From NCBI GenBank assembly GCA_035297145.1, contig DATGZN010000044.1, positions 47,944-111,943 on the forward strand: DNA of 64,000 nt, given 5' to 3'. Below, in pieces: positions 8,960-17,346 of the stretch; position 1 is the first letter of the stretch, and the number at the start of each line of letters is the position of its first letter. The notes under the pieces were generated by a model. It saw only the letters and a list, made by a program, of their open reading frames with translations, searched no databases and was not told where the DNA came from. The position numbers and the translations under genes were made by a program. Source of the stretch: QHXW01 sp035297145 (GTDB lineage Bacteria; Acidobacteriota; Terriglobia; Bryobacterales; Bryobacteraceae).

Positions 8960-9536
8960 GCTGTGGCTGATTCGCCACGGCGAAACGGAATGGAGCCGCT
9001 CCGGCGCGCACACCGGACGCACCGATCTTCCTCTCACACCAGCCGGCGAGGCTAAAGCCACGGCCATCGGGCGCTATCTCCGTGGAATGAAGTTTGCGCT
9101 GGTCCTGACCAGCCCGCTGCAGCGAGCGCGCGAAACCTGCCGGCTCGCCGGATATGGAGACATCGCACAACTGGAGCCCGACCTCATGGAGTGGTCCTAT
9201 GGCGCGTATGAAGGCCGCACCTCCGCGGAGATTCGCCAGGAAATTCCGGGGTGGAACATCTGGATAAACGGAGTGGCCAGCGGGGAAACGGTGGAACAAG
9301 TCGGCGCCCGCGCGCGCCGGGTGATCGAACGAGCGTCCACCGCCGAGGGTGACGCAGCGCTGTTTGCGCACGGCCATGTTCTGCGCATACTCACCGCATG
9401 CTGGCTCGGGCTCGAGCCGGCGGCCGGCCGCCTGTTTGCGTTCGAGACCGCGTGCCTGAGCGTGCTGGGGTATGAGCGCGAAATTCGCGTGATCGAGCGG
9501 TGGAATGAATCGCCGGAAGAGCGCGACGCCGCATGA
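8943..9536 (+). CDS. Histidine phosphatase family protein
   Basis: A 197-residue member of the histidine phosphatase (phosphoglycerate-mutase-like) superfamily. The phosphohistidine motif LIRHGETEW is at residues 9-17 (H12 is the nucleophile), with LTSPLQRARETCRLAG (the arginine pocket) and FAHGHVLRIL (second histidine) further on. ELSPDLMEW-like sequence (EPDLMEWSYGAYEG) supplies the acid residue. It overlaps the end of ugd by 17 bases, so the two are co-expressed. Substrates range from sugar phosphates to alpha-ribazole phosphate and cannot be told here; a sugar-phosphate role fits its neighbour. Confidence 0.88.
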   Translation: MPLANKLWLIRHGETEWSRSGAHTGRTDLPLTPAGEAKATAIGRYLRGMKFALVLTSPLQRARETCRLAGYGDIAQLEPDLMEWSYGAYEGRTSAEIRQEIPGWNIWINGVASGETVEQVGARARRVIERASTAEGDAALFAHGHVLRILTACWLGLEPAAGRLFAFETACLSVLGYEREIRVIERWNESPEERDAA

Positions 9537-9590
9537 GCCCTGCGATTTTCGGATTGACACGCCGCTTTTGCGGCTGCCTACAATGAATTG

Positions 9591-10529
9591 ATGGAGTTGC
9601 GCCGTGTCGCTGCTACCGCTGCGCTCTCGTGCTCGGTCCTGGTCCTGACGTCTTGTCTGGCGCGTCAGCGCTCAATTCCGCGGATCAAGTCGGCGGCCAC
9701 GCAGAAGCTTCTGACCGCCGACAAAGAAGCGTTGTTGCATATCCTGCAAAGCGAATCTCAATTGGTAGAGACGCTCTCCGCTACCGTCGACATGGTTCCA
9801 TCGCTGGGAAGCGCGAACAAGGGCAAGATCACCGAGTATAAGGACTTCATTGCCTACATTCGATACAAAAAGCCCGTGGACATCCGCATTATCGGGCTCC
9901 TTCCCGTAGTGCGGACTACCGCTTTCGACATGGTGGCGAATGGCGCCGATTTTCGCCTGTATCTTCCGACCAAGGACCGTTTAATCGAGGGCCGCAACGA
10001 GCCTCCCGCAAAACCTTCGCCCAACAAACTCGAGAACATGAGGCCTGCGGTTTTTCTAGATGCCCTGTTTATCCCGCCGCCTGCACCCAACCAGACCATA
10101 TTTGCGAAAGACTTCACCGACGAAGACAACGCAATCTATATCCTGCAGATCCTGGACCTCGGTCCGGACGGCCAGATGCGCGGAGAGCGGGAAATTTGGT
10201 TCGACCGGCTCAATCTCCACATCAGGCGTCAGATGAGCTACGACGAAAAGGGCGAGACTCTCTCCGACGTGCGCTACAACGGCTGGAAGAACCATAACGG
10301 GGTGCCGTTTCCCACCGTCATCGATATCAACCGCCCGCAAGATGAGTATGGCGTGGTGATGACCGTGCAGAAAGTGGAAATCAACAAGCCGATCACCGGC
10401 GACCAGTTTGTGATGGAGAAGCCGCCGGAAGGCACTGTCATACAGGTGCTGGGAAGCAAGCCTGACGAAGCGGCGGGGGCGGCAACGCCTGCCGATTCTT
10501 CGGCCGCACGAAAGAAGAAGAACGATTGA
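9591..10529 (+). CDS. LolA/LolB-like outer-membrane lipoprotein
   Basis: A 312-residue lipoprotein: a basic start, a hydrophobic segment and the lipobox LTSC put the lipidated cysteine at about residue 22. The mature part alternates strands in the way of the LolA/LolB/DUF4292 half-barrel (ATVDMVPSLGS, FIAYIRYKKPVDIRIIGLLP, FRLYLPTKDRLIEG, REIWFDRLNLHIRRQ). The C-terminus is Ala/Lys-rich and disordered. It is the first gene of an operon with an ABC permease (4-base overlap) and its ATPase, so it may receive or carry a lipid or lipoprotein for them. A TTGACA at 9554 and TACAAT at 9579 lie just upstream, with a long 19-base spacer. Confidence 0.75.
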   Translation: MELRRVAATAALSCSVLVLTSCLARQRSIPRIKSAATQKLLTADKEALLHILQSESQLVETLSATVDMVPSLGSANKGKITEYKDFIAYIRYKKPVDIRIIGLLPVVRTTAFDMVANGADFRLYLPTKDRLIEGRNEPPAKPSPNKLENMRPAVFLDALFIPPPAPNQTIFAKDFTDEDNAIYILQILDLGPDGQMRGEREIWFDRLNLHIRRQMSYDEKGETLSDVRYNGWKNHNGVPFPTVIDINRPQDEYGVVMTVQKVEINKPITGDQFVMEKPPEGTVIQVLGSKPDEAAGAATPADSSAARKKKND

Positions 10530-11609
10530 CCTTCAAACTCATCTTCGAAAACATGCGGTACCGGCCATTGCGCAGCCTTTTGAGCGCGCTGTTGATTGCG
10601 ATTCCGGTGACGCTGATTCTGACGCTGGTGGGGATGAGCGAGGGGATGCTGGCGGAATCGGCGCGACGCATGCGTGGCATCGGTGCGGATATTATGGTGC
10701 GGCCGGCAAATAGTTCGTTCGTCGGTTTTAGCGGCGCCCCATTGTCCGAGAACCTAGTACCCGCGCTGGCTAAAGAACCCCACGTCGTTCTTGCTGTAGG
10801 AGTAATTGTGCAGGGAACCGGCGCCGTTAGCAACGTGACCGGGGTGAATCTCGACGAATTCAAACGCATGAGCGGTGGCTTTGAGTACTCGCAAGGCGGT
10901 CCTTTCAAGCAACCCGGCGACATCCTGGTCAGTAAATACTATGCCCGGCAGCAGAATGTGCGCCTGGAAGATACTGTCAAGATTCTGAATCATTCCTGGC
11001 GTGTGGCGGGGATTTTTGAGCCGGGTAAGCTGGCGAACGTGGTGCTGCCGCTGAAGGTGGTGCAGGACCTGACGGCGAACGCCGGGAAGCTCACACTCAT
11101 CTATCTCAAAGTGGATAATCCGGCGAATGTTGGTGCCGTGGTTGACGATCTCAAGGGGAAACTCAATGCCACGGTTGTGCCCATGGAGGATTACCTTTCG
11201 CTCATCTCGGTCGACAACGTTCCCGGCCTGCGTCCATTCATCAACGTGATTATTGGGATCGGCGTCGTGATTGGCTTCGCGGTGGTCTGCCTCTCCATGT
11301 ACATGGCGGTGCTGCAGCGCACCCGCGAGATTGGAATTCTGAAGTCGCTTGGCGCTTCAAAAGGATATGTGCTCGGGTTGGTGGTGGCGGAGGCACTCGT
11401 GATCGGCTTCTTCGGGACTGTGGCCGGCATTCTGCTCAGCTTCGCCGGACGCTGGCTCATCATGACCCTGGTCCCCGCTTCTTTGACTCAGGCGATTGTG
11501 CCCAACTGGTGGCCCATCGCCGGTGCCATCGTCCTCGTTGCCTCGCTGCTCGGTGCGCTCTATCCCGGTTTACGCGCCGCGCGGCAGGATCCCATCGAAG
11601 CGCTCGCGT

Positions 11610-11617
<8 letters not shown>
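10526..11617 (+). CDS. MacB/FtsX-type ABC transporter permease
   Basis: A 363-residue permease of the type VII ABC (MacB/LolC/FtsX) class. One membrane helix lies near the N-terminus (PLRSLLSALLIAIPVTLILTL), followed by a periplasmic MacB-like domain of about 190 residues. Three helices are packed in the last 130 residues (PFINVIIGIGVVIGFAVVC, LGLVVAEALVIGFFGTVAG, WWPIAGAIVLVASLLGALYP). The coupling segment RTREIGILKSLGASKGYV is the family hallmark. It starts at a TTG inside the stop of the lipoprotein gene and overlaps the ATPase start by 8 bases. Such permeases extrude or extract substrates at the membrane face and do not move them through a channel. Confidence 0.92.
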
Positions 11618-12302
<685 letters not shown>

Positions 12303-12366
12303 GCAGCCTCCGATCAGGGGCTGGGCTGTTGACGTAAAATGACCAGACCTTCCGGAGGTGGAGTAG

Positions 12367-14229
12367 GTGTCAAGGACAACAATGATTGAATGCGCGGGAA
12401 GGCTGGCACTTTGTCTTTCGCTGGCCTATGCGCCGGCGCGCGCAGCCGAGTTGTTCGAGAAATCCGAAGTCATGGTTCCGATGCGCGATGGAGTCAAGTT
12501 GCATACGGTCATCTTCACTCCGAAAGACCGCGCGGGAGCGCTGCCGATCCTGTTTGAGCGAACTCCCTACGGTGTCGCTTTGGATCCGGCCCAAAGCGGA
12601 ACCGATAGCGCGTGGAGCCGGTTCCTGGCCAACAAGGAATTTCTGATCAACGATGGCTACATCTTCGCTTTTCAGGACATCCGTGGCCGGTTCAAATCGG
12701 AAGGCGAATTCGTTATGCAACGGCCTCCTCGCAACCGGGCCGAACGAGGCTCCGTCGATGAGAGCACCGACGGGTACGATTCGATCGATTGGTTGGTGAA
12801 GAATGTCCCGGGTAACAATGGGCGCGCCGGCATCCTGGGGATTTCCTATGGCGGCTGGCTAGTCACCATGGCACTGCTCGACCCGCACCCAGCCCTGAAG
12901 GCGGCCTCCGAGCAGGCAACCCCCGCCGACATGTTTCTGGGCGACGACTTCCACCACAATGGCGCCTTCCGCCTTAGCTATGGGTTCGAGTATGCGGCCT
13001 TGCTTGAGACGGCAAAGGAAGCCAACACAAACTTCGCTTTTGATCGCGCTGACACCTACCAGTGGTATCTCGATCTCGGCGTGCTCTCGAATGTCAACGA
13101 GAGATATTTTCATGGCCGGATGCCAACCTGGAACGATTTCGTTGCGCATCCGAACTACGATGAGTTCTGGCAAAAGCAGGCCTTTCCTCGATACATCAAT
13201 GGCTCGCCTACGGTGCCAAATCTCAACGTCGCGGGCTGGTGGGATCAGGAGGATTTTTACGGACCGGTAAAGGTCTATGAGCTGTTCGAGAAGTCCGATC
13301 CGCATCATCTGAATTACCTGGTGGCAGGCCCGTGGAACCATGGCGGCTGGGCCCGCACCGACGGCAGCAAGCTCGGCGAGATCCCGTTTGACAGCAACAC
13401 CAGCAAATATTTTCGCCAGCATATTGAAGCGCCGTGGTTCGCTTACTGGCTGCATGACAAAGGCACGCGCGATTTCGCTGAAGCCACGGTTTTTCAGACT
13501 GGCAGCAACCGATGGGAGAAATACGATTCGTGGCCGCCCGCATCCATCCGCCCCACGAACATCTACATGCGGTCCGGGGGCAAGCTGTCGTTCGATCCGC
13601 CGGCCGCGGACGAAAATGACACTTTCGATAGCTACGTGTCCGATCCCGCGCATCCGGTGCCGTACCGGCATCGGCCAGTCTCCCCGACCTACCCCGGCGG
13701 CGGCTGGCCCAGTTGGCTCGTGGAAGACCAGCGGTTCGTGGATAACCGTCCCGATGTTCTCACCTGGCAAACCGAGCCGCTGAAGAACGACATCAAAATG
13801 GCAGGCGATATTGTGGCGCAGATTTTTGCCTCAAGCTCCGGCAGCGATTCCGATTGGGTGGCCAAGCTGATCGACGTGTATCCGGAGGCCTACCCGCAAG
13901 ACCCGCATTTGGCGGGCTACGAGTTAATGATCGCGGATGAGATATTGCGCGGGCGGTTCCGCAATAGCTTCGAGCATCCCGCGGCCATCGCGCCGGGAGC
14001 CATTACGCCATACACCATCGACCTGCACACCAACGATCACGCTTTTCTCAAGGGTCACCGCATCATGGTACAGATCCAAAGCACCTGGTTTCCGTTATAT
14101 GATGTCAACCCGCAAACGTTCGTGGAGAACATCTTCAGCGCGCGGGCATCCGACTATCAGAAGGCCACCCAAAAGGTGTACCGCTCGCCGTCGGCGGCTT
14201 CTCATATCGTGCTGCCGGCCGTGCCCTGA
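12367..14229 (+). CDS. Secreted CocE/NonD family hydrolase (S15-like)
   Basis: A 620-residue exported alpha/beta hydrolase of the CocE/X-Pro dipeptidyl-peptidase (S15) group. A signal peptide covers about residues 1-26 (ending ARAA). The N-terminal catalytic domain has MRDGVKLHTVIF, QDIRGRFKSEGEF and the nucleophile S160 in GISYGGW. AGPWNHGGW supplies the region of the catalytic histidine. A C-terminal jelly-roll (KLSFDPPAADENDTFDSYVS onward) is the PepX_C domain. Members cleave esters or amides such as cocaine or glutaryl-cephalosporins, and the natural substrate is unknown. The GTG start at 12367 is preceded by GGAGG at good spacing; an ATG at 12382 is possible. Confidence 0.88.
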   Translation: MSRTTMIECAGRLALCLSLAYAPARAAELFEKSEVMVPMRDGVKLHTVIFTPKDRAGALPILFERTPYGVALDPAQSGTDSAWSRFLANKEFLINDGYIFAFQDIRGRFKSEGEFVMQRPPRNRAERGSVDESTDGYDSIDWLVKNVPGNNGRAGILGISYGGWLVTMALLDPHPALKAASEQATPADMFLGDDFHHNGAFRLSYGFEYAALLETAKEANTNFAFDRADTYQWYLDLGVLSNVNERYFHGRMPTWNDFVAHPNYDEFWQKQAFPRYINGSPTVPNLNVAGWWDQEDFYGPVKVYELFEKSDPHHLNYLVAGPWNHGGWARTDGSKLGEIPFDSNTSKYFRQHIEAPWFAYWLHDKGTRDFAEATVFQTGSNRWEKYDSWPPASIRPTNIYMRSGGKLSFDPPAADENDTFDSYVSDPAHPVPYRHRPVSPTYPGGGWPSWLVEDQRFVDNRPDVLTWQTEPLKNDIKMAGDIVAQIFASSSGSDSDWVAKLIDVYPEAYPQDPHLAGYELMIADEILRGRFRNSFEHPAAIAPGAITPYTIDLHTNDHAFLKGHRIMVQIQSTWFPLYDVNPQTFVENIFSARASDYQKATQKVYRSPSAASHIVLPAVP

Positions 14230-14249
14230 GCTCCAGCAGTACGGGCGGA

Positions 14250-14906
14250 TTACGGTTGCTGCGTGACGTCGCGGTGACGGTCGATCCACCATGCCCAGAG
14301 CGGCACGAGCCAAAGTGCGAGGGCGAAGACTGCTATGGCGTGGGCACTGGGCGGCGGCGGGCCGAGGATGTTCGCGACATACGTCAGAAGTCCGAACGCC
14401 AGGAACCCCCACAAAGAGTAGGAACCTACGCGATCGCGGGCGCGAGTCATCGACAAATACAGCCAAGCGCCCGCTACATACATTGCGACCTCAATTGCAA
14501 TCGTGGCCGGAATCGAGTTCCACAAACCGAGGCCGACGCGCGGGCCGCCAGGATACAGCGGCATGTCGGGACGGTGGGTGACGAAATCAAGCACCCAATG
14601 GCTCACCACGCTGAAGGCGATCACGACCGCGCCGCGAATGTAGCGCGTCAGTGCCCAATACAACAGCGCGAACAGCACGCCCCAGCCGCAGGCCGTGAGA
14701 AGGCTATGGGAGATGGGATAGCTGACGAAATCGAGCGGAGTGAAAGCGGTGTTGCCGGGATCGATGCGCACCTGCTCCCAACCCAGCAACAGGAAGATCG
14801 GCCAAAGCAGATCGAGCAGATTCGGGGCCGCCATCAGCACGCCCAGAGACGCGCGCGGCGCGACACGCTTGGAAGCCAACCCGACGGCGAAGTGCCCGAT
14901 GAACAT
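14250..14906 (-). CDS. YdjM/DUF457-like membrane-bound metal-dependent hydrolase
   Basis: A 218-residue integral membrane protein with six to seven predicted helices. The N-terminus MFIGHFAVGLASKRVAPRAS carries the early histidine of the YdjM (LexA-regulated, membrane-bound hydrolase) family. Further conserved polar residues inside helices are APNLLDLLWP, SYPISHSLLT and SHWVLDFVTHRPD, which together look like a metal site. The ATG overlaps the DinB stop as TGATG, so it is translationally coupled to that gene; an upstream in-frame start would extend 46 residues into DinB and is rejected. The enzymatic reaction in this family is not established. Confidence 0.8.
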   Translation of the reverse strand: MFIGHFAVGLASKRVAPRASLGVLMAAPNLLDLLWPIFLLLGWEQVRIDPGNTAFTPLDFVSYPISHSLLTACGWGVLFALLYWALTRYIRGAVVIAFSVVSHWVLDFVTHRPDMPLYPGGPRVGLGLWNSIPATIAIEVAMYVAGAWLYLSMTRARDRVGSYSLWGFLAFGLLTYVANILGPPPPSAHAIAVFALALWLVPLWAWWIDRHRDVTQQP

Positions 14907-15415
14907 CAGTGCGGCATTTTCCCGAACGGCACGCGGCGCTGGTACATCTGATAAATATGATGCGCTTCGTGATGCACCATGTACTCGATCTGGAAGTGCA
15001 CGTCGTAATGCGGAAAATCGGGGTGCCTGCCCGGGCGGTGCCACGCCGCCGGCGATAACTCTTCGAGCCGCCCGGCCAGCCGTTCCCGATCTTCCAGGAA
15101 AGCCGTGATGCCGTCTTGAGCAGGCCGTGCAATCATCTTTTCGAACTCCACATCGCCATCCGGCATGTACGATGCGATGGCCGGATTATCCTGAGCGAGC
15201 ACCGCATTCACGCGGCCTTCGAATATTTGCTGGACGCGATGCAGGTGGCAGACCAATTCCTTCAGCGACCATTTATCAGGTGTGGTGCGCTTGGCGAGCG
15301 AGGCTTCGTCGAGACCTGAGGTAAGGCGCACCACGTCGCCGGCCTGCTGGCGTAGGCGCGCCACCAATTGGCGGTGGGCTTCGTGCTTATCGGAATGCGT
15401 GTGATGTGCGGACAT
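14906..15415 (-). CDS. DinB-family four-helix protein
   Basis: A 169-residue DinB/YfiT-like protein, a four-helix bundle that usually binds a metal through three histidines. Candidate ligands are in KELVCHLHRV (about residue 57) and IEYMVHHEAHHIYQMY near the C-terminus, matching the family's H-x(many)-H-x3-H arrangement. Several family members are thiol (bacillithiol or mycothiol) transferases, but the name alone does not imply DNA damage control. The gene lies 6 bases after the TssB-TssC-like gene and overlaps the start of the YdjM-like gene, so the three are probably one transcript. The histidine-rich start (MSAHHTHSDKHEAH) may be extra metal binding or a tail. Confidence 0.85.
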   Translation of the reverse strand: MSAHHTHSDKHEAHRQLVARLRQQAGDVVRLTSGLDEASLAKRTTPDKWSLKELVCHLHRVQQIFEGRVNAVLAQDNPAIASYMPDGDVEFEKMIARPAQDGITAFLEDRERLAGRLEELSPAAWHRPGRHPDFPHYDVHFQIEYMVHHEAHHIYQMYQRRVPFGKMPH

Positions 15416-15421
15416 GGTCTC

Positions 15422-16921
15422 CTAACTCCAGCGGCCCGAGAGCGCCTTCACGGGCTCGGCAATGGATTGAAAACGAATGAGCCGGATCGCGTCGCTGCCT
15501 TTGATGGAAAGGAGCGGCATCAGGCCATGATCGAGAATGGTTTCGGCTGCCTGTTCGGTAAGCAGCGCCTCGGCGCAGGGCTTGAGGTGCGATTCGCCAT
15601 CGGCACGATGCACGTAGAGAGGCAGCCCGCTGATTTCGCCCACTTCGCCGGGACGCAGATCCCATCCCGATTCAGAGAACGCCTCTCCCAATAAATACGT
15701 GCAGGCCAAACCCGGATTTCCCCAGAGGTAATCTTCATGCCGCGGCGGGTTGCCGAACTCCTCGAAAGCGAAATGTTCCGTGGAGTTCGTCTGCTTGCCG
15801 TAAGGAAGCCGCAGCAGGAAGCGGGGGAGCGCCAGGCCGATCCAGGTTGCCTGCGGGATGCGGCGCAGTGCGTTCCAGGAATCTTTATCGACGGTCCGCC
15901 AGCGCCGCGGCTCGGGAGTCTCACCGAGCGAGTTGCATCCAAAAATCGCCGGCGAGGCGCCCGCCAGGAACGGAGCGCGTGCATGCTTGGCCACGGCAGC
16001 CATGCGGCCCAGCAGGCGAACATCATCGTCGGTTTGATCGAAAGTGTAGTTACCTGCGAGCACAGCCCAGGGCTCCTCACGCGGTGTATGTTCGATCAGG
16101 CGCTCGTAGGTGGCCACCATGTCGGTAGCCAGCTCGGGCTTGGCAATATCCAGCAGATAGATCTTCAAGTTGGTGTCCGTCGAAAGGCGCCGGACCAGGA
16201 AAAATAAGGCACGCCAAGCGGATTCGAGCGCCTGAAACTGCGGATGATGCAGCAAAGCGCGCATCTGTCCGCTGATGGCGGCATCGACTTGCGCCACCAG
16301 TTCCGGCTTTTGCGGGTCGGGTTTCGGCTCAACGTAGGGTGCGACGATATCGCGCAGCAACGCCTGGAAATCATCCATGGCACGCGCCGGGCTGGCGCCG
16401 CCGCTGCGCGCTTCGGTGGCACTGAGTGTCTGCTCAAACAGCTCGCTCGCGGAAAGACGCGCGATATCCGGAGCAGGCTTGGCTGGCGGAGCTTGCGGCG
16501 TCTCGACTGCGCCCGACCAGGATCGTACTTGGGCCGCGGCAGCGTCGTATCGCGTAGGATCATGCAACCGCTCGCGAGTTTCGCGGAGCGCTTGGAAGAT
16601 CTTGAGTCCCTCGAAGATGCGGTCGGGATGGAAATCCTCCAGCTCCCGAAAACGAAGCGGGACAGGCGGGCCGCCGGAGCCGCCCAGAGGCAAATGCAGC
16701 TCCGGTGCGAGCTGGGCGAGCACATCGTCAAAATTGTCGCGATCGATGAGGAAAGGCTTGCGGCCCTGGAGCTTGGCATCCAGCGCACCGCGATTTTCCC
16801 GGCCGCTAAAATCGCCTAGAACCGCTATATGGAACGGCGCATCCGGTTCCGGCTGCTCAATCTTCTGGCGCTTCTCGCCAGTCTCGATTTCCACCTGGGC
16901 AAAGGAACTGGGTCGTGGCAT
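15422..16921 (-). CDS. Single-chain TssB-TssC-like contractile sheath protein
   Basis: A 499-residue protein that joins both type VI sheath subunits. Residues about 30-135 match TssB: FHIAVLGDFSGR, FLIDRDNFDDVLAQLAPEL and LRFRELEDFHPDRIFEGLK. Residues about 215-495 match the middle of TssC: MRALLHHPQFQALESAWRAL, NLKIYLLDIAKPEL, APFLAGASPAIFG, LALPRFLLRLPYG and EDYLWGNPG. It ends soon after LMPLLSIKGSDAIRLIRFQ, so roughly the last 60 residues of a normal TssC are missing. Standard TssB and TssC are separate (about 165 and 490 residues). No baseplate, tube, ATPase or membrane-complex gene is nearby, so its role is unclear. Confidence 0.85.
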   Translation of the reverse strand: MPRPSSFAQVEIETGEKRQKIEQPEPDAPFHIAVLGDFSGRENRGALDAKLQGRKPFLIDRDNFDDVLAQLAPELHLPLGGSGGPPVPLRFRELEDFHPDRIFEGLKIFQALRETRERLHDPTRYDAAAAQVRSWSGAVETPQAPPAKPAPDIARLSASELFEQTLSATEARSGGASPARAMDDFQALLRDIVAPYVEPKPDPQKPELVAQVDAAISGQMRALLHHPQFQALESAWRALFFLVRRLSTDTNLKIYLLDIAKPELATDMVATYERLIEHTPREEPWAVLAGNYTFDQTDDDVRLLGRMAAVAKHARAPFLAGASPAIFGCNSLGETPEPRRWRTVDKDSWNALRRIPQATWIGLALPRFLLRLPYGKQTNSTEHFAFEEFGNPPRHEDYLWGNPGLACTYLLGEAFSESGWDLRPGEVGEISGLPLYVHRADGESHLKPCAEALLTEQAAETILDHGLMPLLSIKGSDAIRLIRFQSIAEPVKALSGRWS

Positions 16922-16997
16922 GGCATCTGCAACGTTACCGCAAGTTCAAACAGAAATCGAGAGGGGGTAAGACAGAAAACGGCCGGGGCAAAAAAGG

Positions 16998-17034
16998 AGG
17001 TTTGGCAGACCTCGCGAGCCTGCCAAACCTTTTT
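16998..17034. terminator. Rho-independent terminator, probably bidirectional
   Basis: An 11-bp stem (AGGTTTGGCAG / CTGCCAAACCT) encloses the self-complementary CTCGCGAG. A T-run follows on the plus side (17030-17034) and a T-run on the minus side (complement of the A-run at 16991-16995). It ends the small Lys-rich gene on the minus strand and isolates the TssB-TssC-like gene from it. Confidence 0.85.
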
Positions 17035-17044
17035 GGCAGGGTTG

Positions 17045-17254
17045 TTACTTTGCAGGCGCTGGGGTAGGAGTCGTGGCCGCAGTGGAAGCAGCGACCTTCT
17101 TCGCGCTCTTTTTGTTGCTCTTCTTGCTGTGTTTCTTGCTGACCTTGCTGGTGGTGGTGGCGGTTTTCTCGGGAGCCTTAGCAGCCTCCTGGGCGGCAAA
17201 CGCCGTGCCGAGAACCATCGCAGCCCCGATCATCAAAGCTGAAAATTTCTTCAT
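17045..17254 (-). CDS. Small exported Lys/Ala/Thr-rich protein
   Basis: A 69-residue protein with a clean signal peptide (MKKFSALMIGAAMVLGTAFA, cut near residue 21). The mature peptide of about 48 residues has 12 lysines, in a histone-tail-like pattern of KK pairs (SKKHSKKSNKKSAKKVA), and ends in a Thr/Pro/Ala-rich stretch. It has no recognisable domain. The ATG at 17254 has AAGGA close upstream; a longer start at 17350 would add 32 non-signal residues and is rejected. It follows the GH36 gene by 92 bases on the same strand and ends at a strong terminator. A role in binding anionic polymers or the cell wall is a guess from charge alone. Confidence 0.75.
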   Translation of the reverse strand: MKKFSALMIGAAMVLGTAFAAQEAAKAPEKTATTTSKVSKKHSKKSNKKSAKKVAASTAATTPTPAPAK

Positions 17255-17346
17255 GTGTGTATCCTTCTCTTTCTGGGGCTTCATCATCGCCCTCACTATG
17301 AGAGACGATTCTGATTCTGTAGATTCTCTGAACGCGCAGTTAAAGT

